A stretch of DNA of 64,000 nt from JAGQSZ01 sp049647585. GTDB lineage: Bacteria; Actinomycetota; Acidimicrobiia; Acidimicrobiales; Microtrichaceae. The notes beneath the pieces were generated by a model. That model saw only the letters and a program-made list of their open reading frames with translations, did no database searches and had not been told where the DNA came from. The stretch lies in contig JBARXY010000001.1 in assembly GCA_049647585.1 (NCBI GenBank), forward strand, positions 1 to 64,000, given 5' to 3'. The position numbers and the translations under genes are program-made. Numbering within the stretch: position 1 is the stretch's first letter; the number at the start of each line of letters is the position of its first letter. This document shows, piece after piece, positions 53,040 through 63,200 of the stretch.

Positions 53040-54019
53040 GGCCTTGGGACAGACACTTGCGACAGCAGCCAGATGAGGACTTCCGAAGCTCCGCGTGTGT
53101 CGACACGACCGGCGAGGAGTACCCGATGCGCCAACGCTCCGACGAACACGGCCTGGACGTCATCGGGAGTCACATAGTCACGTCCGGCAACAGTCGCATA
53201 GGCCTTTGAGAGTCCGACCAGAGAGGTGGTAGCTCGCGGCGAGGCGCCCTGGCTCAACCTGGGATCGGTCCGCGTCGCTCCGACCAGGTCGAGTACGTAT
53301 TCGATGATCTTGTCATCGCAATGAATGGCTCGGACACTGTGGATCACCGCAGACAGTTCGGACGGGGTGGTCACCGCCCGCAGGGAGGAGAGCGCATCGA
53401 CGCCACCTGTCCCGGTGATTATCTCGCGCTCGGCGACCCTGTCGGGAAGCCCCATCGAGAGAACCAGGCTGAAACGGTCCAGTTGGCTCTCGGGCAGGGG
53501 AAAGGTTCCAATCTGACCAAAGGGATTCTGGGTGGCGATGCAGAAGAACGGTTCGGGAAGCTGCCAACTGGTGCCGTCGACGGTGACCTGGGCCTCTTCC
53601 ATCGGCTCCAACAGAGCGGCCTGGGTTCTTGGGGAGGCACGATTGATCTCGTCGACCAGAACAACGTTTGCAAATATCGGACCGTGTCGGAACTGCCACT
53701 CGCCCGTAACCGGCTGAAACACCGAGGTTCCCGTGATATCGCTCGGCAGCAGATCCGGGGTGCACTGCACCCGTCCGAGCGCACCTCCGACCGACACTGC
53801 GATGGACCTGGCGAGCAGAGTTTTGCCGACACCCGGAAGGTCCTCCACCAGCAGATGACCGCCTGAGAGCAGTGTCGTCAACGCCAGATCGACCGCCTCG
53901 GACTTGCCGCGGATGGTGTTGACGATCTGGGAGCGAAGGTCGGCTGCGACTGCCTGGGGTGACCGAATCTGACCGACTTGCTCCGGCTGACCGACGAGGT
54001 CCGGTTGGGTTGTTTCCAC
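53036..54019 (-). CDS. MoxR-family AAA+ ATPase
   Basis: This 327-residue ATPase has Walker A LPGVGKTLLA near residue 65, the RVQCTPDLLPSDITG block, Walker B VVLVDEINRASPRTQAALLE and sensor FFCIATQNPFGQIGTFPLPESQLDRF, all typical of MoxR. The GTG at 54019 follows AGGAG with short spacing and is preferred over an upstream GTG at 54064. It heads the minus-strand operon and shares a 200-base divergent region with pilB. It should act as an ATP-driven chaperone for the DUF58 and transglutaminase proteins. Confidence 0.88.
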   Translation of the reverse strand: METTQPDLVGQPEQVGQIRSPQAVAADLRSQIVNTIRGKSEAVDLALTTLLSGGHLLVEDLPGVGKTLLARSIAVSVGGALGRVQCTPDLLPSDITGTSVFQPVTGEWQFRHGPIFANVVLVDEINRASPRTQAALLEPMEEAQVTVDGTSWQLPEPFFCIATQNPFGQIGTFPLPESQLDRFSLVLSMGLPDRVAEREIITGTGGVDALSSLRAVTTPSELSAVIHSVRAIHCDDKIIEYVLDLVGATRTDPRLSQGASPRATTSLVGLSKAYATVAGRDYVTPDDVQAVFVGALAHRVLLAGRVDTRGASEVLIWLLSQVSVPRP

Positions 54020-54103
54020 GCGACTCCTGACGGGCAGTACCGGCCACAAGCCTGCCATAGCCATCCAGAGCCTCGCAGGCAGACAGGTCCGCCCCGCCGC
54101 GGG

Positions 54104-54148
54104 TTCTGAGACGACCTCAGAATCACTGGCTGAAATCTCTTCATTTCA
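54104..54148. promoter_or_regulatory. Two inverted repeats in the moxR/pilB divergent region
   Basis: TTCTGAG-acgac-CTCAGAA lies at 54104-54122 and TGAAAT-ctcttc-ATTTCA at 54131-54148, both with perfect arms. They sit in the 200-base region between the minus-strand moxR operon and the plus-strand pilB operon, about 75-120 bases before either start. A shared regulator is an inference. Confidence 0.5.
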
Positions 54149-54220
54149 CAAATTCTGGGCCGACCACAAATGGAGAACGGTGCTATCGGGCATCTCAACA
54201 GCCTTTTGAAAGAGGATTGC

Positions 54221-56434
54221 GTGGCTGTATTTCGTCGCTCCCAGGTCGACCCGGCAACCAGCCGTGGCTCCGACAAACCCGCACGCGGGACCGCCCGCGA
54301 GCACTCCGGTCAGCGCTCCGGTCAGCACTCCGGCCCTCTATCGGTGCTGGAAGGCAACGTTGAAGGTGTCCCGCCCGAGGACGGGATCGACAACGACGAC
54401 GTGTTCGAGGCCGCCATGGACGACCTTGATCGGCTTCCTCCTGCATCGCTGACCTTCGACAGCAGCGACGAGGTGCCAGGCGATGTTCTGGAATCGCAGA
54501 TCGACAGCTGGGTCAGCGTCACCCGACCCCGTCTCGGTGAAGTCCTGATGGACCTCGGCTCGATCGATTCCGATGACCTCCTCGATGCCCTTCAGCACCA
54601 GAAGGACTCACCGAACGACGAGTCTGCCAGCGCCAGGCTCGGCGAAATCCTCATGGAACTGGGCTCGATCAGCGACAAGGCGCTCGCTGGCGCCCTCGCC
54701 GAGCAGTTCAGCATCCCGCTCGCTGATCTAACCAATATCGAAATCGAACAGGCCGCCGTCGAGCGGGTCCCCGAAGAAATGGCTCGCCGTTACCGGGTCC
54801 TTCCGACCCACGTCGTCGATGACCGTGTCTTCCTGGCGAGCGCCGATCCGCTCGACACCGACGCCATCCAGGCCCTGACGAAACGTTGCAACCGGATCGG
54901 CCTGATGATCGGCCCCCGCAACGACATCGACAGGCTCATCGACCAGGCGTACAACGCCCTGACCAGCGCCGATGACATGATCCGCGCCTTCGAATTGAGC
55001 ACCACCTCCAAGGCGCACTCGATCGCCGACGACGCGTTCCACGTAGACGACGGAGCACCACTGATCCAAGTGGTCAACCGGATTCTGACCCAGGGAGCCA
55101 GGATCGGCGCATCCGATATTCACATCCAACCTGCTGAGAATTCGGTCCGGGTTCGGTTCCGTGTCGATGGTGCGATGACCGAGGCGATCCGACTTCCCGA
55201 GAGCATGGGTCCTGCTGTCTCAAGCCGGCTCAAGGTTCTGGCAGAGCTGAACATCGTCGAGAAGCGCCGCCCCCAGGACGGACAGTTCTCCATCCAGGTC
55301 GACGGTCGGGCGATCGACGTTCGACTCTCGGTTGTACCGACGATCAACGGCGAAAAGGCCGTCATGCGGCTGCTCGACAAGTCCAAGTCGCTGATCAGCA
55401 TGCCGGCGCTCGGAATGATCAACGCTGTCGAAGAGCCATATCTGAAGATGGCCCGCTCGCCCCTCGGGATGATCCTGTGCACCGGCCCGACCGGCGCAGG
55501 CAAGACAACGACGCTCTATGCGACTCTCAACGAGGTCAACGACCCGACGAAGAACGTCGTGACGATCGAGGACCCGGTCGAGTACCAGTTCGACGGAGTC
55601 GCCCAGATGCAGGTGAGCGAAACGGGCATGAGCTTCGCGGATGGCCTGCGAGGAATCCTCCGCCAGGACCCCGACGTGATTCTCGTAGGCGAGATCCGCG
55701 ACGCGGAGACCGCGCGGATCGCGATGCAGGCCGCCCTGACCGGTCACCTGGTGCTGTCGTCTCTGCACGCAATCGACTCCATCGCCGCGGTTCACAGATT
55801 CATCGACATGGGAATCGAGCCGTTCCTGGTCGCCTCGGCGGTCAACGGGATCGTCGCCCAGAGACTGCTTCGGAGGCTGTGTCTCCAGTGTCGGATTCCT
55901 ACGACTCCGACCTCGAATGAACTGACCATCCTCTCTGAACACACCGACGGGCAAATGCCCGAGACCTGGTACCGCTCCAACGGTTGTTCGCTCTGCAACG
56001 ACACCGGCTATCAGGGCCGGGTTGGCGTTTACGAGCTACTGGAGTTCACCGAGGAGATCCGCGATCTGGTCGGCCGTCGGGCCTCGCACTCCGAGATCCG
56101 AGAAGTCGCTCTCGCCCAGGGGCTGCGGACGATGGCAGATCAGGCCTTCATGCTCGTGACAGAAGGAGCGACCAGCATCGACGAGGTGCTGCGCAGCGTC
56201 TACTCCCAGAGTTCGGCCACATCCAGCGAGCCCCGTGCTCTTGGTCGGGCACCTTCATCACTCCCCCAACGCACCGGACCCTCCTCCACCGCGTCGGACA
56301 CCCCGGCTGCCCAGAACAACCCGGCTGCCCACAACAACCCGGCTGCCCACAACAACGCGGCTGCCCACAACAACCCGGCGAACCCGGCCGTGGACGGCAA
56401 TATCCCGGCAACCCAGACAGTGAGCCCCCGATGA
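54221..56434 (+). CDS. pilB: Type IV pilus assembly ATPase PilB (GspE family)
   Basis: This 737-residue protein has an N-terminal MshEN/T2SSE-N-like region with two copies of LGEVLMDLGSI/LGEILMELGSI. The ATPase core has Walker A GPTGAGKTTTLYATL near residue 420, an Asp box, and Walker B ILVGEIRDAETA. A zinc site (CLQC ... CSLCNDTGYQGRVGVYE) follows. After residue about 660 a low-complexity tail contains repeats of NNPAAH. The GTG at 54221 is preferred because AAAGAGG precedes it; an ATG at 54170 lacks a ribosome site. It powers pilus extension with PilC, whose gene overlaps by ATGA. Confidence 0.9.
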   Translation: MAVFRRSQVDPATSRGSDKPARGTAREHSGQRSGQHSGPLSVLEGNVEGVPPEDGIDNDDVFEAAMDDLDRLPPASLTFDSSDEVPGDVLESQIDSWVSVTRPRLGEVLMDLGSIDSDDLLDALQHQKDSPNDESASARLGEILMELGSISDKALAGALAEQFSIPLADLTNIEIEQAAVERVPEEMARRYRVLPTHVVDDRVFLASADPLDTDAIQALTKRCNRIGLMIGPRNDIDRLIDQAYNALTSADDMIRAFELSTTSKAHSIADDAFHVDDGAPLIQVVNRILTQGARIGASDIHIQPAENSVRVRFRVDGAMTEAIRLPESMGPAVSSRLKVLAELNIVEKRRPQDGQFSIQVDGRAIDVRLSVVPTINGEKAVMRLLDKSKSLISMPALGMINAVEEPYLKMARSPLGMILCTGPTGAGKTTTLYATLNEVNDPTKNVVTIEDPVEYQFDGVAQMQVSETGMSFADGLRGILRQDPDVILVGEIRDAETARIAMQAALTGHLVLSSLHAIDSIAAVHRFIDMGIEPFLVASAVNGIVAQRLLRRLCLQCRIPTTPTSNELTILSEHTDGQMPETWYRSNGCSLCNDTGYQGRVGVYELLEFTEEIRDLVGRRASHSEIREVALAQGLRTMADQAFMLVTEGATSIDEVLRSVYSQSSATSSEPRALGRAPSSLPQRTGPSSTASDTPAAQNNPAAHNNPAAHNNAAAHNNPANPAVDGNIPATQTVSPR

Positions 56435-57762
56435 CCATGACCCGCGGCAGTTCTGACGTGACTGTCAATCTTGATGCCCAGCCCGGCGACCGCAACCCGT
56501 TGGAGCACGACCCGAAGGGCCTGCGGAACGGCCGGCGGAAGGGTTCCAAGGCAGAGGGGATGCGATTCCGCTACACGGCCGAAGGGCTGGACGGCGAAGT
56601 GATCAAGGGCGAGATCCGATCGATCTCACCGAACTCTGCACGCAATGAATTAGCGGTTCGGGGGCTGCGGGTACTGGAGCTGACCGAACGCAAGGGACTC
56701 CGGACCGACCTGACCCGCGAGCGGGTTCCCCGCGCCGAACTGATGCACTTCTGTCGTCAGATGGCGATCTATCTGAGCGCCGGAGTTCCCGTTGTCGAAG
56801 CCATTGACGAACTCCGGATCGACACCAAGAGCAACCGGCTCCGCACCGTGCTCGGCGACGGCATCGAGAAGGTCAGCGCCGGTGTTCCACTCGCCGACGC
56901 GCTCGCCGAACACGACGACATCGCGCCCGCCTACTTCATCGCGATCCTGCGCTCTGCAGAACTCACCGGGCGCATGGACACAGCGTTCGAACAACTAAGC
57001 ACCTATCTGGAACGTGACCTAGAACTGACACGGCAAGTCCGCAAGGCACTGATCTACCCGATCATCCTGTTCTGCCTGGCCATGTCGGTCAGTCTCCTGA
57101 TGGTCCTGTTTGCGATCCCGCGATTCGCCGAGTTCTTCGAGGGATTCGACGCCGAGCTACCCCTGCCTACCCGGATGCTGATGGGCGTGAGCGACTTCGT
57201 GCAGTCACCCCTGGGTGCGGGTGTCGGGATCGTCCTGGCTGCAGCAGTGGTCGGTGTCCTCGCCGCCATCCGCACCCCTCCTGGCCGTCGCAAGCTCCAG
57301 CAAATGCAACTGCGGACACCCGTGTTGTCGAACGTGGTTCGCTACGCGGCAAGTGAACGCTTCACCCGGGTTCTTGCGGCGCTGATCGAAGCCGGTGTCG
57401 CTCTGCCGACCGCCCTGCCCACCGCCATTGAAAGCTGCGAGAACGCGGTCTTTGCCGAGCGACTGGGAGTCGCCACCGACGGAATCCTTGCCGGTGAAGG
57501 CTTCGCCGATCCATTGGCCGAAACTGAGTTGTTCAACCGCACCGTCATCCAGATGATCCGTGTCGGGGAGAGGACGGGTGACCTCGGGCAGCAACTCGAC
57601 AATGCCGCCGGACTGTTCAAGGCCGAACTCAGCTACTCGGTGCAGAAGTTGACCGCGTGGTTCGAACCGATGATCACCATTTTCATCGGCATCGTCGTCG
57701 GCTTCGTGGCGCTGGCCATGGTCTCGGCGATGTACGGGATCTACTCACAGGTCCAGATGTGA
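56431..57762 (+). CDS. pilC: Type IV pilus inner-membrane platform protein PilC (GspF family)
   Basis: This 443-residue protein has two GspF domains. The first starts with LMHFCRQMAIYLSAGVPVVEAIDEL, the second with FTRVLAALIEAGVALPTALPTAIESC, and each ends in membrane helices (ALIYPIILFCLAMSVSLLMVLFAIPRF and FEPMITIFIGIVVGFVALAM). The motif PLADALAEH and the MIRVGERTGDLG block are conserved. The start ATG overlaps the pilB stop, and the stop overlaps the next prepilin start, so translation is coupled. It is the assembly platform for the cassette B prepilins and presumably cassette A. Confidence 0.9.
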   Translation: MTMTRGSSDVTVNLDAQPGDRNPLEHDPKGLRNGRRKGSKAEGMRFRYTAEGLDGEVIKGEIRSISPNSARNELAVRGLRVLELTERKGLRTDLTRERVPRAELMHFCRQMAIYLSAGVPVVEAIDELRIDTKSNRLRTVLGDGIEKVSAGVPLADALAEHDDIAPAYFIAILRSAELTGRMDTAFEQLSTYLERDLELTRQVRKALIYPIILFCLAMSVSLLMVLFAIPRFAEFFEGFDAELPLPTRMLMGVSDFVQSPLGAGVGIVLAAAVVGVLAAIRTPPGRRKLQQMQLRTPVLSNVVRYAASERFTRVLAALIEAGVALPTALPTAIESCENAVFAERLGVATDGILAGEGFADPLAETELFNRTVIQMIRVGERTGDLGQQLDNAAGLFKAELSYSVQKLTAWFEPMITIFIGIVVGFVALAMVSAMYGIYSQVQM

Positions 57763-58517
57763 AACCCGGACCCGCTCGCCACACAGGGCAGGCCGGGGTG
57801 ACCCTGGTCGAGGTGCTCGTCATGATCGCCGTCGTTGTACCGGCAATCCTTGCTGCCAGCTACGGCATGTTCACGGCTGTTCACACCAGCAGCGAGGCCG
57901 AGACCCAGGCGCGACTCGAGGCGCTTCTCTCGGCTCGCACCGAAGAACTCAAGTCGGGCTCGTACATCGAGTGCGCAAGCCCGGAGGAGTACACCCAGAG
58001 TCTGGGTGATTCTGCACCTTCGACATCGACCGAGGTTCTCCAGGTTCGTTACTGGTCCCAGGAAACCGCTTCCTTCGTCGATCTTGACGCCTGCGGCGAG
58101 GCAGTTCCCAACGCCAATGACGGCAACGGCAACGGAAATGGCAACGGCAACAATGGCAACGGCAACGGCAACAACGGAAATGGCGCCGGGAACGGGAATG
58201 GAAACGGGAACGGGAATGGAAACGGGAACGACGACAACAACGGGCGCTTCAACGGGGGCGACTTCGTGCCCGGCAACGGAAATGGCAACAGCCCCCACGA
58301 TGATGAGGACCATGACCCCGACCACGACAACAGCCGTCTCGACGACGACAACGGCAACGGGGGCGACGGTGGACAGCCCCAAACGGGCCAAGGCGTCGAC
58401 GGTGGCGCCCAACAGCTGACCGTCAGAGTCACCATCGGAGATGAGGAACTGGTTGGAGTGGTTGTGGCACGCAATGCGGACTCCATGCCCAGCGATCCTT
58501 CCGGGAGCACCCCGTGA
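57759..58517 (+). CDS. Small prepilin with Gly/Asn-rich insertion, cassette B
   Basis: This 252-residue protein starts at a GTG within the pilC stop (ATGTGA) and has a 13-residue leader (VKPGPARHTGQAG) directly before VTLVEVLVMIAVVVP, an ideal prepilin cleavage site with Glu5. The segment RYWSQETASFVDLDACG matches the cassette A small prepilin. Between that block and AQQLTVRVTI a low-complexity Gly/Asn then Asp/His insert of about 85 residues (58110-58395) interrupts the fold; the cassette A protein has only a few residues there. The gene ends with a GTGA overlap. Confidence 0.85.
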   Translation: MKPGPARHTGQAGVTLVEVLVMIAVVVPAILAASYGMFTAVHTSSEAETQARLEALLSARTEELKSGSYIECASPEEYTQSLGDSAPSTSTEVLQVRYWSQETASFVDLDACGEAVPNANDGNGNGNGNGNNGNGNGNNGNGAGNGNGNGNGNGNGNDDNNGRFNGGDFVPGNGNGNSPHDDEDHDPDHDNSRLDDDNGNGGDGGQPQTGQGVDGGAQQLTVRVTIGDEELVGVVVARNADSMPSDPSGSTP

Positions 58518-60286
58518 AACTCCGGCTCAAAATCCCTGCCAGGGTCGTTCGACGACGCAATCAGTCCGGCATGACGCTCATCGAGACCTTGATGGCACTC
58601 ACGCTGGCCGTCATGATCATGGTCCCGATGCTGGGTTGGGCACAGTTCACCTTTGCGGAACAGGTTCGCACCCAACAGCGGTCCAACTTCTCCAACGACC
58701 TCGGACTGCTCCGCACCTACCTCCACCGCGACGTCGCGTCTGCTGACGACGCCTACGTCTCCGGCGACAACTTCGTGGGTTGCGCCACACCCGACGCAAG
58801 CTCGAACAACGACAACAACAAGGGTGTCGAGGCGGATCCAAACGCCAACAGGTTGCTGTTGGTGGTCACTGCGAACGACTCTCTCACCACCTATTCGATC
58901 GCACCTGGAACCGACGACCACCTGAGCATCTGGCGCAACACCTGCAAGACGCCAGGTGGGGTCATCGGTGAAACGGCCGAACTCCTGACCGACCTAGACG
59001 GGGACGCGACCGGCGTCGTGTGTGACTCGGCACGGGGCAAGGACAGCGAGGACGAGGAGGGCTCCTGCCCACGGGTGACCATGCGCGTCGGCACCAACAA
59101 CTCCCGGCGGGCGACGATCAGCGCGATGATCCGCTCCGACTGGGTCACGGAACAACGCGGGATTGACAACCCCGATGACCGGACTCCGCTCGTCAGCCTG
59201 TCGGCAACCCCTACCAAGGGCGAACGCGGTCTGTCGGTCCAGTTCAGCGCCGAGGGATCCTCCGATCCCCACGGCGAGAACCTGACCTACCAGTGGGAAT
59301 TCGGCGACTCGCAGTACTCGGGTGCACCGAATCCCATCCACACCTATGACACCCTCGGCACCTACAGCGCCGTCCTTACCGTCACCAACGCGAGTGGTCT
59401 GGCCGGCAGCAGCTTCGTGGTGATAGAGGTCGTCAACCGGGCTCCGGTGGCGACGATCTCGTCTCCTCCAACGGACATATCCAGGTTCCGCGGCGAAAAC
59501 ATCTCGTTCTCGAGCGTCGGAAGCAACGACTCTGCCGATCCCGCCCACAGCGGAACGATCGTCGCCTATTCCTGGGACTTCGGTGACGGAACATCCTCCA
59601 GCGAGGCCAACCCATCTAAGTCATACACCTCGGTCAGCCCCAACGGCGGGTTCCGGGTGGCACTGACCGTCACCGACGAGGACGGCGGACAGGGCCGGAC
59701 CGAGATCCGGGTCAACATCGCCAATCGCGAGCCGAGCGTCGCGATCACCGCCACTCCCAGCAGTGGCGCCGCTCCCCTCTCGACGACCCTGACCGCCGTC
59801 GTCACTGACGAAACCTCGATGTCGATCAACCCGGCACTCACCTATGAATGGGACTTCGGAAACTCGACCACCTCGAATCTGGCTGCACCGACGCCTGTGA
59901 CCTACCAGACGGCAGGGACCTACACCGTCACTCTCGTCGTCACCGACGATCTGGGGGCGAGTGCGACCACCTCACAGGTCGTCACCGTGACGTCATCCAC
60001 ACCGCTCACCTATCCCCGAAATCTACGGGTGGTCACGCTGAATCCCCAACCCCGTCTGACCATGTCGTTCGCCTGGGACGCCGTTGCCGGCGCCGACGGC
60101 TACTGGCTCGAAGTGACCTGCGGCAAGTGTTCGGGTCCGATCGACTGGGTCGTCACCGGCACCTCAGCAACGGTCAACATCCCCTATTCGAATACGCAGT
60201 TCACAACGCGAATCAGAGCCCGGGCAGCAGCGACCGCCCTCTGGGGTGACTGGTCCCCGACCATTAAGGCCAAGTCAGCGAAGTGA
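58514..60286 (+). CDS. Prepilin-like protein with PKD domains, cassette B
   Basis: This 590-residue protein begins MKLRLKIPARVVRRRNQSG, followed by MTLIETLMALTLAVMIMVPMLGW with Glu5. A cysteine-containing pilin-like domain follows, then three PKD repeats (VQFSAEGSSDPHGENLTYQWEFGD and two similar), and a fibronectin-type C-terminal domain. The block GLLRTYLHRDVASADDA matches GLLGTYYPRDVSASGEAS of the cassette A protein. It starts at a GTG that overlaps the small prepilin stop. The PKD stalk suggests an extended surface structure. Confidence 0.85.
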   Translation: MKLRLKIPARVVRRRNQSGMTLIETLMALTLAVMIMVPMLGWAQFTFAEQVRTQQRSNFSNDLGLLRTYLHRDVASADDAYVSGDNFVGCATPDASSNNDNNKGVEADPNANRLLLVVTANDSLTTYSIAPGTDDHLSIWRNTCKTPGGVIGETAELLTDLDGDATGVVCDSARGKDSEDEEGSCPRVTMRVGTNNSRRATISAMIRSDWVTEQRGIDNPDDRTPLVSLSATPTKGERGLSVQFSAEGSSDPHGENLTYQWEFGDSQYSGAPNPIHTYDTLGTYSAVLTVTNASGLAGSSFVVIEVVNRAPVATISSPPTDISRFRGENISFSSVGSNDSADPAHSGTIVAYSWDFGDGTSSSEANPSKSYTSVSPNGGFRVALTVTDEDGGQGRTEIRVNIANREPSVAITATPSSGAAPLSTTLTAVVTDETSMSINPALTYEWDFGNSTTSNLAAPTPVTYQTAGTYTVTLVVTDDLGASATTSQVVTVTSSTPLTYPRNLRVVTLNPQPRLTMSFAWDAVAGADGYWLEVTCGKCSGPIDWVVTGTSATVNIPYSNTQFTTRIRARAAATALWGDWSPTIKAKSAK

Positions 60287-63200
60287 CTACCAGACTGAGA
60301 TCCCACATCAAGTCAAGGTTGGCCCGACGCGGCCAGGCGGGGTTCGCCCTCATCGCCGGTCTCATGGTCTGGTTCGCTCTCTGCGGCGCAGTCCTGATTG
60401 CGCTGATGAGCATGACACTCAACGCGTTGACCATCGCCGAACAGAGTTCGACATCGGCAGAACAACTGCGGGCAGCAGACTCCTCGATGGAGGCAGCCGT
60501 ACAGCAGATAAGGATGGACCCGACCGGACTGATCGGCTCCGGGAACGGCAAATGTGAACCTGGGATCGGCCTCGAAGGCGCGGAGGGACTGGACTACCAA
60601 GACACCCTCGGCAACTCGGTTCTGGTGACCGCTGACTGCGAAACATCAAGCCTGCTGACCCTTGCCAATGACGCTTCGTTGAATCCGGCAGATCTTCACG
60701 TCGTCGGCGACCGGTACAACTCTCCGATCGAGTTGCCAGACACGGTCCGCTATGAAGCCGACTGTGCCACCACTCCCGTCTCGACGTGCTTCCCTTGGGG
60801 TGAGGCTCTCGGCGCGGCGAGCGGTGCCCACGCGACGGACATCGCGGCGTTGCGCCCGACCCTTCTACACACCTCGGATCCGGCGACGGATCCCCTGCAC
60901 GCGACCTTGTCTCTGAGCGGAAACGTCCGTGTCGCCGGATCGGCGCTGGGGATGCTCAAGCCACCCACGTCGTCGGCTACCTCCGCCATATCGGTGGCAG
61001 GAACGTTCAACCAGCAAGCACTTGGACCGCTCGGCAGCGCCGGCAACGGGGATGAGGCGTGCGGGATTCTGTCCCCTGTCTCACCCCTGTCGCTCGGGTC
61101 CACGGTGATCTCGGTCTCTGAGGGCTCGACCGCCAGTCCCTCATGCGGTTCCAATGTCGCGACGAACGCGGCCGGGCTTCGCGCCCCGACGCTGTGGACC
61201 ATTTTGCAACCACGGCCGCAGACTCCCGCTTGTGCAGGTGCCGGAGCGGTCACGAAATTGCGCCCTGGCGTCTACACCAGAGTTGCCACCGAAGCCCTGA
61301 ACAACCTGATGGGCGGGTCGTGTGCCAATTCGGTTCTGTGGTTCAGTCCGGGCGACTATTCATTTGATGTCGACGACCCCTCCAACTCGGCCCTTGAGCG
61401 CCATTCGCTGATAGTCGACGATCCGACGGTACGGGTCATCTTCGGTGAACCGGCAGGCGGTGACACTGCTACCGCAGCGCTCGCAGCAACGTTCCCGAAG
61501 GCCTGCAATCCGGACGCACCGGGAGTCTCGGTGACACTGTCGGCACGCACCAGTCTTCGCCACAAGCAGGGTCGCGTCGCGATCTGTGACCGCAGCGTCT
61601 CGGGAGCACGAAGTTCACTTCCCCCAGCCCTCTGGCAGACGGCCGGTGCATCCGGCGCAGCCGGTGCTGACGGCGGCTTCTCGGGAATGGCGGACGCTGC
61701 GTCCAGCAACGCTTCGGCGTGCAGCACCCAGGGATCAGCCCACGGATGTTGGAGCACCGCAACCCTGCGGGGCATCGACATGGACGGCTCCGATCCTGGC
61801 GATACGACTCCGGTCCGGTCACTCGAACTGCTGATTCACGGGACCGTTTCGACGCTCGCAGCACCCGGCACCCGAGCGGATCCCACCGGGACCGCCGGTG
61901 AACAAGCGACTGTCTCACTCTTTGCCTCCGGAGCTGGTTCACCGCTCTGTGCGGTCAAGTTCCCGGCAGACGCCGGTTTGGCACCGGGAGCTTCCTTCGA
62001 CCGTGCGGTCGATCTCTTCTCCCCCGCACTCGCTGGCGACGGCAGCGTTCCTCGATGCGTCGACGTACGCGACCAGCTGACAGTGGGTGACCTGGTCGAC
62101 TCGCGAGTCGATACCCACCTTCCGTCGGTCGAGGTCGGGGTCCAAGGCTTCTCCTTGCGTTCCGGTTGGCAGGCACTGGCAGGTACGGCGACGAACCTCA
62201 ACGGATGGGTCGACACCCAGAGAGTCGACGTCGCCGACGGGGTTCTGGCCACGGGAGATCCTGCGAAATGTTCAGCGGGCTTCTGTGCAGAACTGCTTCG
62301 CTCGATCCAGGTCTCGAATCTGGACAGCACCGTCGACCCGCTGACGCCCACCGACGGTCCGTTGACACAGGCTGGGCTGATCATCGTCGGCCACACCTCT
62401 GGAGGACCCATCACAATTCCAGGTTCGGCCCCAGTCACCAGGGCAACCCTTACGCTGGCCGGCGGTTCGACGTGCAGCGCCGAGTGGCCTGCAACGCCGC
62501 TCTCGCCTGCTGGTGTGTACTTGGACCTGCGCGGAGGCAATGGCAACTGCGCCACGGTCCTGACCAACGCCAGCCAGTTGATCGGTGCATCTGCAAGGAT
62601 CGACCTGTTCACTCCGGCAACCGCGAACAGCACCGATGTCGGCATCGACCAGATCCGACTCTCTACCGTCAGCTCCGGTCGATACGTCGGACCGGTCGCT
62701 CCAAACCTGTTCACGATGGCAGCGAACCCCGACGGCGCTTCGTCCACGTCTATCAACATCTTCGGTCCCGTTTCGATACCCAGGGCAACTCTCAACGTGC
62801 GCTGGGTAGGCAGTCCTGCGATCGATTCGAACGGTCATGTTGTTCCTCTGATCGGCGCCCAGGCGGTCATCGGCTCGATCGGCTCCAGCGTCGGACCCAA
62901 TGGAACCGCCGGTGTGCTGTGTTGCGCGCCGACCAAGCCCGCCGAACGGATCGTCAACCTGAAGGCGTGGGTCCTGTCGAGTGACGGAGCCCGCACCTTG
63001 ATGGGCCGGGCCCGGGTGATCATCAGCGACTCCCGTTGGAGCAACTCCCCCGTGAGGATCGTGGACTGGCGTCTCGGCCCCGACGACCTCGAGGATGGTC
63101 AACCCGATCCCGAAACTCCGGATCCGACCGTTCCACCGACGACATCGACAACCACATCGACTTCGACGACATCAATCCCACCTTCCACCACCACGACGAC

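Noticed and set aside
55984..56430. N-terminal extension of PilC inside pilB
   Set aside because: It is the +1 frame of pilB; the ATG at 56431 in an ATGA overlap is the natural start.
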